From NCBI RefSeq assembly GCF_902806455.1, contig NZ_CADCWQ010000002.1:555232-619231 (forward strand): a stretch of DNA of 64,000 bases, written 5' to 3'. Source of the stretch: Virgibacillus doumboii (GTDB lineage Bacteria > Bacillota > Bacilli > Bacillales > Amphibacillaceae). Shown here piece after piece: positions 45,397-54,194 of this stretch. A model generated the notes under the pieces. That model did no database searches, had not been told where the DNA came from, and was given only the letters and a program-made list of their open reading frames with translations. Each line of letters begins with the position of its first letter. Within the stretch, counting starts at the first letter, position 1. Both the position numbers and the translations under genes were made by a program.

Positions 45397-45428
45397 GAAA
45401 AGACACACCATGAAGCGTGTGTCTTTTC
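45397..45428 (+). terminator. Terminator after ydbT
   Basis: GAAAAGACACAC and GTGTGTCTTTTC form a 12-bp perfect stem. Confidence 0.85.
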
Positions 45429-45458
45429 GCTTAAAAAAATTCCAAGCTTATTTGGAAG

Positions 45459-45640
45459 CGGACATATTTTCTTTTATTTAAGATAAAAGTAGTCTTTTTG
45501 GGTGGTTAGCGGACATATTTTCCGCTAACCACCACAAATACATGCGATTTCAGGTGAAATGCCCTGGATAACGGAACAAATGTCCGTTAAAATACGAAAT
45601 AGGCGTTGTTTCTGCAAAATAGCGGAAAAAATGTCCGGAG
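45459..45640. repeat. CGGACAT/ATGTCCG motif cluster with perfect hairpin
   Basis: Four copies: GCGGACATATTTTCTTTTA (45459 onward), the palindrome GGTGGTTAGCGGA...TCCGCTAACCACC (45501-45533, 13-bp arms), TAACGGAACAAATGTCCGTTA (45569-45589, split here as 7-bp arms TAACGGA/TCCGTTA) and AGCGGAAAAAATGTCCGG (45620 onward). It is the same family as 13067-13244. No gene is visible in 45429-45668. Confidence 0.85.
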
Positions 45641-45668
45641 AGCCTGTCTTTCCCAGAACATTAATCGT

Positions 45669-46430
45669 TCAAAACAATCTATTCACCAATCCGAGCAAAA
45701 CAAGTACACCAAGTATGATCCATAGCAGATTGCTGTACACTTTTTTTGGTATTCGCCTTTTTTTCCACCGGTTTGGATTAAACTGGATCGAATCATCATC
45801 GCGGTATCGTCTGTTGCGCCATGGTGAATATGGCCGGACATTTGTTAATACTAACGGAGCCAGTGCAAAGCCGCCAAAAAAGCCGAAAACATGTGCATAA
45901 ATATTAATTCCAGGCTGGATGAATGTCATGATTAGGCCGATGATAAAAATAGTCATAATGATTTGTGAGTTGGCCTGGTCGATTAAATGCTTGCGGAATG
46001 CTACCATGAAAACATAAATGCCGAACAACCCAAAAATCGCTCCAGAGGCACCAACATAAGCATAGTAAATAGTCGGAGTCAGAAAATATGTGGCGATATT
46101 ACCGATAAGTCCTGCTCCAATGTAAGCAATCAAAAATTTTGCTTTGCCAAGCATCTGCTCGAGTGCGGGTCCAAACAGGACGAGTGAAAATGAATTAAAC
46201 AGTGCATGCATCAGTCCCGCGTGCAGAAAGATGGATGTGAATAAACGCCAATACTCTCCCTGGCTGATATGATAGTTATTGCCTGTACCCCAATCATCGA
46301 TCAGTGTGCCGATTGGGGTATGGAGAAAATCGGTAATAACCCAGAGTACAAGATGGATGATGATGATCCATGCTACGACCGGATAAAATTGGATAAATTC
46401 TTTTACACTGCGTTCTGTGCGAATAAACAT
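45669..46430 (-). CDS. ydcA: Rhomboid-family intramembrane serine protease YdcA
   Basis: A 253-residue polytopic protein. It contains WRLFTSIFLHAGLMHALFNS (His/Asn of the oxyanion region), the nucleophile Ser in GASGAIFGLFG and the catalytic His in YAHVFGFFGGFALAPLVL, so the Ser-His dyad is complete. It is expected to cleave transmembrane substrates. It is reversed relative to its neighbours, as ydcA is in B. subtilis. ATG at 46430 follows AGAGGGA. Confidence 0.88.
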   Translation of the reverse strand: MFIRTERSVKEFIQFYPVVAWIIIIHLVLWVITDFLHTPIGTLIDDWGTGNNYHISQGEYWRLFTSIFLHAGLMHALFNSFSLVLFGPALEQMLGKAKFLIAYIGAGLIGNIATYFLTPTIYYAYVGASGAIFGLFGIYVFMVAFRKHLIDQANSQIIMTIFIIGLIMTFIQPGINIYAHVFGFFGGFALAPLVLTNVRPYSPWRNRRYRDDDSIQFNPNRWKKRRIPKKVYSNLLWIILGVLVLLGLVNRLF

Positions 46431-46572
46431 CGAGATCCCTCTTTTATAAAATATGATAACGGGTAATATTATTATAGATAAGTATAGTAAATAGTATGAA
46501 CATTATAATCTTACTAAAATACCTGAAATAATTATAGCGATATGACTTAAAATTGGAAAGGTCTGAATAAGA

Positions 46573-46935
46573 ATGATCAAAGGTATTGGGATCGATATTA
46601 TTGAACTGGGTCGTATACATAATAAAATGAAGAAGAATGAACGTTTAGTTGACCGGGTTCTTACAACAAACGAGAAGTTGACATTTGAAAAACTGGCAAA
46701 TGAACGAAGGAAGATTGAGTTTCTCGCTGGTAGATTTGCAGCAAAAGAAGCTTTTGCCAAAGCAACCGGAAAAGGAATTGGCCGGTTGAGCTTCCAGGAT
46801 ATAGAAATTAGGACAGACGAAAACGGTGCTCCGGCGATTTATGCATCGCAATTTAATGAAAGCAATATTTTAATTTCGATTACACACAGCAGAGATTACG
46901 CAGTCGCACAAGTTATCATCGAAGAAAATAACTAA
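46573..46935 (+). CDS. acpS: Holo-[acyl-carrier-protein] synthase
   Basis: A 120-residue trimeric-type phosphopantetheinyl transferase that activates ACP with Co[13 protein letters not shown] holds the Mg-binding Asp, [20 protein letters not shown] the second signature with the Glu, and [18 protein letters not shown] the end. Length is typical. ATG at 46573 follows GGAAAGG. Confidence 0.95.
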   Translation: MIKGIGIDIIELGRIHNKMKKNERLVDRVLTTNEKLTFEKLANERRKIEFLAGRFAAKEAFAKATGKGIGRLSFQDIEIRTDENGAPAIYASQFNESNILISITHSRDYAVAQVIIEENN

Positions 46936-46999
46936 TCGCGTATTCTGCATAATTGCAATGGTTGTCTCATATATTTTAGTGCGGGTAGGAGGGAACAGA

Positions 47000-48517
47000 T
47001 TGTATATTGTCACCGCAAATGAAATGTACGAAATTGATCGGCATGCCATTCATCACATTGGCATTGACGGGAAGCTGTTAATGGAGAATGCAGGGAGGGC
47101 TGTTTCAGAAAAAATCGAATCCATTGTTAAAAAAACGGATCACATCAGTATTTTTACAGGTAGTGGAAGTAATGGCGGGGACGGCTTTGTTATAGCCAGG
47201 ACACTGCTGGATAAAGGTTATCAAGCAACCGTTGTACAGGTAGTGCCAAATGAAAAGATTTCAGGGGATGCGCTTTATCACAAAAAACTATATTTAGCAT
47301 GTGGCGGTACGGTTAACGTAACCCGGCAAACTTCAGAAATTGATGAGCTGGTTCGGAAGTCAGATATAATTGTTGATGCAATTTTAGGAATAGGAACGAA
47401 GGGAATGCTTCGGGAATCTTTATCCAAAATTGTATCTATTATAAATGACGCAGCTGCATATATCATTTCTGTTGATATACCATCCGGACTACCGGCAGAT
47501 GAAGGCGTTACAGATTTTCAGGCGGTACAAGCCAACCGTACAATCATTGTAGAACTGCCTAAAATCAGTACATTCCTGCAGCATACGGCAGCCTATTTCG
47601 GTGAATGGGAAACTGTTTCAATTGGTCTTCCCTTAAAAGCTGTAAAGAAAAATGCCAGTAAGGTCTTTCTGTCGGCGGAGCGGTTCCGGCATACGATGCC
47701 TGAAAGAGCAGCGGACTCCCACAAAGGAGATCATGGAAGAGGATTGGTTGTTGGCGGAAGTGCTGATATGCCCGGGTCGATTGCTATGACAGTGAATGCT
47801 GCCTTACGAGCGGGTGCAGGGTTAGTTACTGCCGGTACAACAAAAAGTGTGAAAGCTTCAGTTGCAACTCATTGTATGGAGGCCACGTATTTAACGCTTG
47901 GTGAGACAGATGGCTTTTTAAATAGTGACGTCAGCTTACCATTTGAAACGTTTGATGCAGCAGTACTTGGTATGGGTATGGGCCGGCATGAAGTAACCGG
48001 TGATCTTGTTAAAGCAACAGTGGGAAAAGTTTCAGGTCCGCTTACCGTGGACGCAGATGGATTATATCATCTGAAGCCAATCCTTGATTTAGCTGAAAAC
48101 AGGACATCCCCGACCATCATAACACCGCATCCGGGCGAGATGGCCATGCTTTTGGATACTACTGTAAAAGAACTTTTGGCCAAACCGTTTGCCTATTCAA
48201 AGATGCTTGCTGAACAATACCGGATTTATGTTGTTCTGAAAGGGAAATTCACCATTATAACAGCGCCGGATGGTAAACAAGCTGTCAGTACAGCGGGAAA
48301 TGAAGGTCTTGCCAAAGGCGGCAGTGGTGATGTGTTATCCGGAATTATTCTGGCAATGGTCATGCAGAAACAGGACATATTTGATGCACTTTGCAATGCA
48401 TGTTTTGTTCACGGCAAAGCTGCCGATCTGCTTGTAGCTGAAACACATTCTGTATATGACCTGATGGCAACTGACGTAATCAATGGTATTTCGCACGTAT
48501 ATCGTACATTTCTGTAA
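47000..48517 (+). CDS. nnr: Bifunctional NAD(P)HX epimerase / ADP-dependent NAD(P)HX dehydratase
   Basis: A 505-residue metabolite-repair enzyme. The N-terminal YjeF_N domain (about 1-215) has GIDGKLLMENAGRAV, FTGSGSNGGDGFVIAR and DAILGIGTKG and interconverts R- and S-NAD(P)HX. The C-terminal ribokinase-like domain (about 225-500) has HKGDHGRGLVVGGS, GMGMGRHE, ITPHPGEMAML and AKGGSGDVLSGII and dehydrates S-NAD(P)HX with ADP. TTG at 47000 lies behind AGGAGGG; the reading from 46958 lacks a ribosome site. It is inserted between acpS and ydcC relative to B. subtilis. Confidence 0.92.
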   Translation: MYIVTANEMYEIDRHAIHHIGIDGKLLMENAGRAVSEKIESIVKKTDHISIFTGSGSNGGDGFVIARTLLDKGYQATVVQVVPNEKISGDALYHKKLYLACGGTVNVTRQTSEIDELVRKSDIIVDAILGIGTKGMLRESLSKIVSIINDAAAYIISVDIPSGLPADEGVTDFQAVQANRTIIVELPKISTFLQHTAAYFGEWETVSIGLPLKAVKKNASKVFLSAERFRHTMPERAADSHKGDHGRGLVVGGSADMPGSIAMTVNAALRAGAGLVTAGTTKSVKASVATHCMEATYLTLGETDGFLNSDVSLPFETFDAAVLGMGMGRHEVTGDLVKATVGKVSGPLTVDADGLYHLKPILDLAENRTSPTIITPHPGEMAMLLDTTVKELLAKPFAYSKMLAEQYRIYVVLKGKFTIITAPDGKQAVSTAGNEGLAKGGSGDVLSGIILAMVMQKQDIFDALCNACFVHGKAADLLVAETHSVYDLMATDVINGISHVYRTFL

Positions 48518-48608
48518 TGATTAGAACCTCAGGAAAGTGACAATAGGTTCCCTTTATCAAGTCCGTAGCTCGTAATCAGAGTGAACCTGAGACAAGGGAG
48601 ATATGTCC

Positions 48609-49625
48609 ATGAAAAAAATGTTTGGGGTATGGGTAGTAATCGTCTTCGGCTTTATACTTTTACTTGCTGCCTGTGGCGAAAAGTCCCAGGAAGATGTCGT
48701 TGAAAAGCTGGAATCCAAGCTTGAGGAAATGAACGGGTATAAAGCAAATGCCGAAATGACGATGAACACCGGACAGGAAGATCAGAAGTACAATATAGAA
48801 GTCTGGCACAAGAAGAAAGATTTTTATCGCGTGAAGCTGACAAATGACAAGGATGAAAAAGGCAGCCAAATCATTTTGAAAAATAAAGATGGGGTTTTTG
48901 TCCTTTCCCCGGCATTGAACAAAAGCTTTAAATTCCAAAAAGAATGGCCGGAAAACGGCAGTCAGCCATATCTGTATCAATCACTTGTGAATGATATCCT
49001 AAAAGATCAAGAGGCTAATTTTAAAGTAAATGATAACTACTATATTTTCGAAACGCAGACGAATTATCAAAGTAACAATAATCTGCCGTATCAGGAAATT
49101 TATTTCGATAAAAAGACATATACACCAGTAATGGTAAAAGTGCTTGATAAGGATAAACAGGCGCTGGTTGAAGTGAAATTCTCCGACTTTAATACAAAGC
49201 CAAAATTTAAAGATGATGACTTTGCAATGGAGAAAAACATGTCCAGTGCAACAGCCGAAGCACCTGTTTCAAGTGATGGAAAGACCGATGCATTTACGGT
49301 TCTTTACCCGCTGAACATGGTTGGTTCTGAAATGGTGGAAAAGAAGCAAGTTGATATGGAGAATGGCCAACGCGTCATTATGACCTTCTCCGGTGAGAAA
49401 AACTTCACACTGATTGAAGAAAAAATGGATGTCGTACCAACAATGTCCTCTCCTCAAGCAGTGAATGGCGAGATCGTTAACCTTGGGCATTCAATTGGTG
49501 CACTTTCGGAAAATACAATAGAGTGGAGCAACGATGGGATGAACTTCCTTCTGGCAAGTGAGGAGTTGACCAAAGAAGAACTGATAGAAGTGGCAAAATC
49601 CGTACAAGGCAAAGAAGTGAAGTAA
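48609..49625 (+). CDS. ydcC: LolA-fold lipoprotein YdcC
   Basis: A 338-residue lipoprotein with signal MKKMFGVWVVIVFGFILLLA and lipobox LLAACG. The mature part has a LolA/GerS-like beta-sheet pattern (YKANAEMTMNTGQEDQKYNI, YRVKLTNDKDEKGSQIILKN, LPYQEIYFDKKTYTPVMVKV). B. subtilis YdcC belongs to a sporulation-associated family; its ligand is unknown. ATG at 48609 lies 9 nt after GGGAG and is preferred over the ATG at 48603. It is followed by a repeat-filled gap before alr. Confidence 0.85.
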   Translation: MKKMFGVWVVIVFGFILLLAACGEKSQEDVVEKLESKLEEMNGYKANAEMTMNTGQEDQKYNIEVWHKKKDFYRVKLTNDKDEKGSQIILKNKDGVFVLSPALNKSFKFQKEWPENGSQPYLYQSLVNDILKDQEANFKVNDNYYIFETQTNYQSNNNLPYQEIYFDKKTYTPVMVKVLDKDKQALVEVKFSDFNTKPKFKDDDFAMEKNMSSATAEAPVSSDGKTDAFTVLYPLNMVGSEMVEKKQVDMENGQRVIMTFSGEKNFTLIEEKMDVVPTMSSPQAVNGEIVNLGHSIGALSENTIEWSNDGMNFLLASEELTKEELIEVAKSVQGKEVK

Positions 49626-49764
49626 ATGAAGCGCAGTAAGCAGACTCATAGGGAGAGGGGGTCTGCTTTTTATTTTTGGGAAGGTGCTTACGGTGCTTGC
49701 ACTGTGCTCAATTTGCGCTCAGACCTATTGGATTTAGGGTCATTTCAGGTTATGAAATGTAATA

Positions 49765-49925
49765 ATGCCAAAGTTCACAATCGGGTTGCTCGAAGTTCAC
49801 AACTAAAACGCCAAAGTTCACACTTGAACTGCTTGAAGATCACAACTGATCCGGTGCTCATCGTGTTGCAAGTATTTCGGAAAAGCACGACTCTTCCCAA
49901 CCTGCAGCGAACTTGGTAGGGGGCG
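49765..49925. repeat. AAAGTTCACAA array and CGTGTTGCAAGTATTTCGG module
   Basis: Units of about 20-21 bp: CCAAAGTTCACAATCGGGTT, CGAAGTTCACAACTAAAACG, CCAAAGTTCACACTTGAACT, GAAGATCACAACTGATCCG. GTGCTCATCGTGTTGCAAGT follows (about 49854-49873). Layout equals 27982-28075. Apart from this, 49626-50044 holds only the alr ribosome site. Confidence 0.85.
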
Positions 49926-50044
49926 TTAATTGGCGGGAAGGAACCGCAATTTCAAATGGGCCGGTCTCCCCGACTGATAGTAACCATTTTGTTGTTTATG
50001 TTAATATGAGTAAAAAGAGCAGTTGCGGGAGGAGTTATGCTACA

Positions 50045-51178
50045 ATGGCAGATACAATTTATCGGGATACATGGGCTGAAGTGGATCTGGAAGCAATCGC
50101 ATATAATATTGGACAAATAAAAAGGAAGCTGCCTGACCGTAGTGATGTAATTGCTGTCGTCAAAGCTGATGGGTATGGCCATGGCGCTGTGGAAGTCGCC
50201 AAAAAAGCATTGGAATCAGGCGCTGCTATGCTGGCCGTAGCCTTATTTGAAGAGGCATTGAAACTGCGTGAAGCAAATATCAATGCACCAATTTTAGTGT
50301 TCGGCAGGGTTGCGCCAAAAGATACACCGTTGGCTGCTGAAAAAGACATTACACTAACTTTTTTTCAAAAAGACTGGCTCCAGGAAGTAAAACAGCATTC
50401 CTTCCATACCCCCTTAAAGCTTCATATGAAGTGGGATACTGGAATGGGACGCGTCGGTATCCGTACAGAAGAGGAACTGAGAGAGTTAGTTGAAGAGCTG
50501 CACGGTCTTCAGCAAATCCATTTGACTGGAGTATACACGCATTTTGCAACAGCAGACGAACCGGAGTTAGCTTATTTTGAGAAACAGCATACCTGGTTTA
50601 AGCATCTGCTTTCTGTATTCAACTCGATTTGGACTGAGCCAACAGCTTTCCATATTGGCAATAGTGCCGCGTCGATACGATTTCCTGAACGAATGCATCA
50701 TTACATTCGCTTTGGGATTTCGATGTATGGCCTTTATCCGTCAGGCACAGTCAGACAGGAGGAGCGGATTGATTTAAAACCTGCATTTTCCCTGCACAGC
50801 CGTTTAATTCATGTAAAAAAAGTTGAACCAGGCGAATCGATCAGCTACGGTGCAACATATACGTCAACAGATCATGAGTGGATTGGGACAATACCGATTG
50901 GTTATGCTGATGGATGGATCCGCAAATTGCAGGGTATGGATGTTTTAATTGATGGAAAAAGAATGCCGATTGCCGGAAGAATATGCATGGATCAGACAAT
51001 GATAAAGCTCGATAAGGAATATTCTGTCGGCACCGAGGTAACATTAATTGGTAAACAAGGAAATGAAGTGATTGAAGTCGACGAAATCGCAGCAAAACTG
51101 GAGACGATTACCTATGAAATTCCATGCATGATATCCAGTCGCGTACCAAGAGTATATAAGGGTAGTATCGACAAATAA
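50045..51178 (+). CDS. alr: Alanine racemase
   Basis: A 377-residue PLP enzyme that makes D-alanine for peptidoglycan. The PLP Lys is K40 in VVKADGYGHGA. Further motifs are MKWDTGMGRVG, THFATADE, HIGNSAAS, YGLYPSG and SYGATYTS with the catalytic Tyr, then IGYADGW and GRICMDQ. The ATG at 50045 starts the conserved domain, with GGGAGGAG about 12 nt upstream. It is separated from ydcC by a repeat array, so it probably has its own promoter. Confidence 0.95.
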   Translation: MADTIYRDTWAEVDLEAIAYNIGQIKRKLPDRSDVIAVVKADGYGHGAVEVAKKALESGAAMLAVALFEEALKLREANINAPILVFGRVAPKDTPLAAEKDITLTFFQKDWLQEVKQHSFHTPLKLHMKWDTGMGRVGIRTEEELRELVEELHGLQQIHLTGVYTHFATADEPELAYFEKQHTWFKHLLSVFNSIWTEPTAFHIGNSAASIRFPERMHHYIRFGISMYGLYPSGTVRQEERIDLKPAFSLHSRLIHVKKVEPGESISYGATYTSTDHEWIGTIPIGYADGWIRKLQGMDVLIDGKRMPIAGRICMDQTMIKLDKEYSVGTEVTLIGKQGNEVIEVDEIAAKLETITYEIPCMISSRVPRVYKGSIDK

Positions 51179-51249
51179 AGATAATTTGAAAATTGATCTG
51201 TTTGGCTGGGTCATAACTAAAATAATAATCAGCTTGAAAGATGGATAAA

Positions 51250-51365
51250 TACTACCTGAGCGACGAGCAAAACTCCCACCGAATAGGCTGCGAGTTGCGA
51301 GGAGTGCTGCATCTCCAAAAATACTTGCAACACGACGAGCACCCAAGTATATTTCCGGAGCGGGT
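51250..51365. repeat. CTTGCAACACGACGAGCA module copy
   Basis: GCGAGTTGCGAGGAGTGCTG, CATCTCCAAAAATACTTGCA and ACACGACGAGCAC lie at about 51290-51342, followed by GTATATTTCCGGAGCGG. Nearly the same string occurs at 63605-63659. The rest of 51179-51585 contains only promoter-like AT-rich sequence ahead of ndoAI. Confidence 0.8.
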
Positions 51366-51585
51366 GATAAGCATCTTTCATAAACCTGCTTATATTTATT
51401 GGTGGAATTTAGCATAATATTTTTAGCTGCAAAATAAATATATACCACAAGGGATTACTTCTAAAACCAAAAAACAGTATTTTTTTGAAAAAAACCCTAT
51501 AGGCCTTTGCAAACCTTGTTTTACAATGATATTATAGTAAAAGAATTAAATAGTGGTCGTTCAACAGTTGGCGGAGGTGTATAGT

Positions 51586-51873
51586 TTGTCAGAGAGCTTA
51601 CAAGAGGTCTTAGTACGATTGCCAAAAAACCTAATTAACGAGGTGGATGGATTAATGAAATATGAAAATAGTGACTTAAGTGATTTCATATGTCAGGCTA
51701 CAAAAAACTATTTGGAATATAAAAAAGAAGAGCACATCCAACAATTTCGGGAATCGATGCAGCAAGGTTATGAAGAAATGGCCAGAATAAATTTAACCAT
51801 TGCTTCGGAGGCCTTTCAAGCCGAAGAGGAGGCTGAAAAAAACACCTTAGAGCGCTCTGTGATCGGGGTGTAG
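51586..51873 (+). CDS. ndoAI: Antitoxin EndoAI (MazE-like)
   Basis: A 95-residue ribbon-helix-helix antitoxin. MSESLQEVLVRLPKNLINEV is the RHH part; RESMQQGYEEMARINLTIAS and EAFQAEEEAE form the C-terminal segment that blocks EndoA, as in B. subtilis. The TTG at 51586 lies 5 nt behind GGAGGTG and matches the known N-terminus. It is 3 bp upstream of the toxin gene. Confidence 0.93.
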   Translation: MSESLQEVLVRLPKNLINEVDGLMKYENSDLSDFICQATKNYLEYKKEEHIQQFRESMQQGYEEMARINLTIASEAFQAEEEAEKNTLERSVIGV

Positions 51874-51876
51874 CCT

Positions 51877-52239
51877 TTGATCGTTCAAAGAGGCGAAGTT
51901 TACTTCGCTGACTTATCCCCTGTAGTCGGATCAGAGCAGGGGGGCATTCGCCCAGTATTGATCCTGCAAAATGATATCGGTAATCGCTTCAGCCCAACCG
52001 TTATTGTGGCTGCGATAACCGCACAGATTCAAAAGGCCAAACTCCCGACACATGTTGAAATTGATGCGAAACGTTACGGGTTTGACCGGAATTCTGTCAT
52101 TTTGTTAGAACAAATCAGAACGCTGGACAAACAGCGTCTAACTGATAAAATTACAAAACTGGATAAAAACATGATGGAAAAAATCGATAATGCATTGGAA
52201 ATTAGTCTTGGACTAAAAGAAATGTATGATCACGAATAA
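51877..52239 (+). CDS. ndoA: Endoribonuclease toxin EndoA (MazF)
   Basis: A 120-residue MazF/PemK-fold ribonuclease. [40 protein letters not shown] and [18 protein letters not shown] carry the conserved catalytic Arg, Ser and Thr positions. B. subtilis EndoA cuts UACAU sites. The start is TTG at 51877 behind GGGGTG. A terminator follows at 52242, so the pair can be expressed apart from rsbR. Confidence 0.95.
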   Translation: MIVQRGEVYFADLSPVVGSEQGGIRPVLILQNDIGNRFSPTVIVAAITAQIQKAKLPTHVEIDAKRYGFDRNSVILLEQIRTLDKQRLTDKITKLDKNMMEKIDNALEISLGLKEMYDHE

Positions 52240-52241
52240 GT

Positions 52242-52278
52242 AATACCCCCTTCCGAATATTGAAGCAGGGGTATTTTT
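52242..52278 (+). terminator. Terminator after ndoA
   Basis: AATACCCC and GGGGTATTTTT arms with an internal TTC/GAA pairing. Confidence 0.75.
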
Positions 52279-52433
52279 GTTTTGGAATTAATTTTTCAGT
52301 TATTATGCTATAATGTACATAAAAGATTACATAGTTACTGCTAAAATTAATTGGAAATGGTAGAATTGGAGTATATGCAATTTTTCGGCAATTTTATACA
52401 ATATATTTATAGGATTCAGGAGGTTAACCAATC

Positions 52434-53303
52434 ATGGACCAGAAGTTCAAAAAAATTGCTTTGGAAAACAGTGATTCCATCGTTCACATGTGGATGGATG
52501 AAATTGATTCACTGAAAGATGGAAACTATACATCAAGTATATCGGATGAATTATTTGAGAGTACAAACAGAGAATTTGTGAATGTTATTTTTACAAGCAT
52601 CAAAGATCAGGGTCATACCAAGCACTTGGAGGAGTTTTCCGAAAAGCTGATAAATCTTGGGTGGCCGTTAAGCTATATAACGGATGGGCTGCAAGTGTTC
52701 AGAAGAGTAACTGTCGATTTTATTCTCAGCCAGTCGGAAAAAGTCGATTCGGCGTATATGTCAAAAGTGTTAGCAAGTGTTGATAAATGGACCGAACCGA
52801 TCATCCGCAAATTAGTAAATGAGTATTCCGGCAGCTGGGAGCATATTGTTTCCCTGCAGCGGGTGGCACTTCAGGAACTGTCTGCACCGTTGATTCCAGT
52901 TATGGATAATATTACGATTATGCCGTTAGTTGGAACGATTGATACAGAACGGGCAAAATTAATTATGGAAAATCTGCTTGAAGGTGTTATGAAACACAAC
53001 TCAGAGGTTGTTTTGATTGATATTACCGGGGTACCGGTTGTTGATACAATGGTTGCTCATCACATCATTCAGGCAGCTGAAGCAGTACGTTTAATCGGTT
53101 CAACATGTATTCTTGTCGGAATTCGTCCGGAAATTGCACAAACGATTGTAAATCTGGGTATTGATTTAAGTAAATTCCCGACAAAAAGCACCCTGAAAAA
53201 AGGGTTTATGACAGCATTGGAAATTACTAACAGGAAAATAGTTGATTTGGACACGAAAGAAAATGGAATTGAAGAAATGTTAGAATCCATAGGTGGAGAG
53301 TGA
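52434..53303 (+). CDS. rsbR: Stressosome co-antagonist RsbR
   Basis: A 289-residue protein. The N-terminal half is a non-haem globin fold sensor; the C-terminal STAS domain has [21 protein letters not shown]171 in [10 protein letters not shown] and T205 in [12 protein letters not shown], the two RsbT phosphorylation sites known in B. subtilis. With RsbS it forms the stressosome that holds RsbT until stress. ATG at 52434 follows TCAGGAGGT. It heads the eight-gene sigB module. Confidence 0.95.
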   Translation: MDQKFKKIALENSDSIVHMWMDEIDSLKDGNYTSSISDELFESTNREFVNVIFTSIKDQGHTKHLEEFSEKLINLGWPLSYITDGLQVFRRVTVDFILSQSEKVDSAYMSKVLASVDKWTEPIIRKLVNEYSGSWEHIVSLQRVALQELSAPLIPVMDNITIMPLVGTIDTERAKLIMENLLEGVMKHNSEVVLIDITGVPVVDTMVAHHIIQAAEAVRLIGSTCILVGIRPEIAQTIVNLGIDLSKFPTKSTLKKGFMTALEITNRKIVDLDTKENGIEEMLESIGGE

Positions 53304-53307
53304 TACA

Positions 53308-53664
53308 ATGCGGATACCTATTTTAAAGTTGCATAATTATTTGCTGATTTCCATTCAAACGGAAATGGACGATAATACTGCAATTCAGTTTCAGGAGGAT
53401 TTATTGGACAAAATTCATAAAACTGGTTCATCAGGAGTAGTAATTGACCTAACATCAGTAGAAGTAATAGATTCATTTATTGCAAAAGTTCTTGGTGATG
53501 TCGTTACTATGTCGGATCTTATGGGGGCAAAAGTAGTTTTAACTGGGATCCAGCCTGCAGTTGCAATGACCTTAATTGATTTGGGAATTCATCTGAAAAA
53601 TGTCCCAACTGCTCTGGATCTAGAGCAGGGATTAGTAAAACTGCGACAGGAATTGGGGGAATAG
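53308..53664 (+). CDS. rsbS: Stressosome antagonist RsbS
   Basis: A 118-residue single STAS domain. [20 protein letters not shown] carries S56, the residue phosphorylated by RsbT (Ser59 in B. subtilis), and [20 protein letters not shown] follows. ATG at 53308 follows GGTGGAG, 4 bp after the rsbR stop. Confidence 0.95.
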   Translation: MRIPILKLHNYLLISIQTEMDDNTAIQFQEDLLDKIHKTGSSGVVIDLTSVEVIDSFIAKVLGDVVTMSDLMGAKVVLTGIQPAVAMTLIDLGIHLKNVPTALDLEQGLVKLRQELGE

Positions 53665-53666
53665 GT

Positions 53667-54068
53667 ATGGATCTCCAATCCTGTGTAACTATTAAAGAAG
53701 AATGGGATATCGTAGCGGCACGACAGCTTGGCCGAGATATTGCGAGAAAAACAGGTTTCGGTTCAGTTGACCAGGCACGAATAGCGACAGCGATATCGGA
53801 ACTCGCGAGAAACATATATTTATATGCCGGAGATGGCCAAATTTGTTTTGAAGTCATTGACACGCTGGAACAAAAAGGAATGTGTATCCTCTCTATGGAT
53901 AAGGGACCGGGTATTCAGGACATAAGTCAGGTGATGGAGGATGGATACTCAACATCTGGCGGACTTGGTGCAGGACTTCCAGGAGTTAAGCGACTAATGG
54001 ATGAATTTGATGTAAGGTCGGATAGCGGGAACGGAACTGAGATAAAAGCAGTTAAATGGGTACGTTAG
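53667..54068 (+). CDS. rsbT: Serine kinase RsbT
   Basis: A 133-residue GHKL kinase. The N box is ISELARNIYLYAG, the G1 segment LSMDKGPGI and the lid GYSTSGGLGAGLPGVKRLMD. When released from the stressosome it activates the phosphatase RsbU. It starts 2 bp after rsbS. A terminator-like hairpin lies in the 126-bp gap before rsbU. Confidence 0.95.
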   Translation: MDLQSCVTIKEEWDIVAARQLGRDIARKTGFGSVDQARIATAISELARNIYLYAGDGQICFEVIDTLEQKGMCILSMDKGPGIQDISQVMEDGYSTSGGLGAGLPGVKRLMDEFDVRSDSGNGTEIKAVKWVR

Positions 54069-54123
54069 CACGCAAGGAGCCGAGGGGCGTGGCCTAATAA
54101 CAAATAATCAGTAAAAACATACG

Positions 54124-54163
54124 GAAGGGGAGAACATAGATACCAGATCTCCTCTTCTTTTTT
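54124..54163 (+). terminator. Terminator-like hairpin between rsbT and rsbU
   Basis: GAAGGGGAGA (54124-54133) and TCTCCTCTTC (54148-54157) form a 10-bp stem with one G-U pair, then T6. It should lower transcription of rsbU and the downstream genes from the upstream promoter. Confidence 0.7.
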
Positions 54164-54194
54164 GTAAATCACTTTACAGGGGAGGTACACATTC

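Noticed and set aside
45559..45900. Plus-strand ORF in the repeat and antisense to ydcA
   Set aside because: It is an antisense shadow of the rhomboid gene with no support.
49626..49919. 97-codon ORF directly after ydcC
   Set aside because: It is made of the repeat array and lacks a ribosome site.
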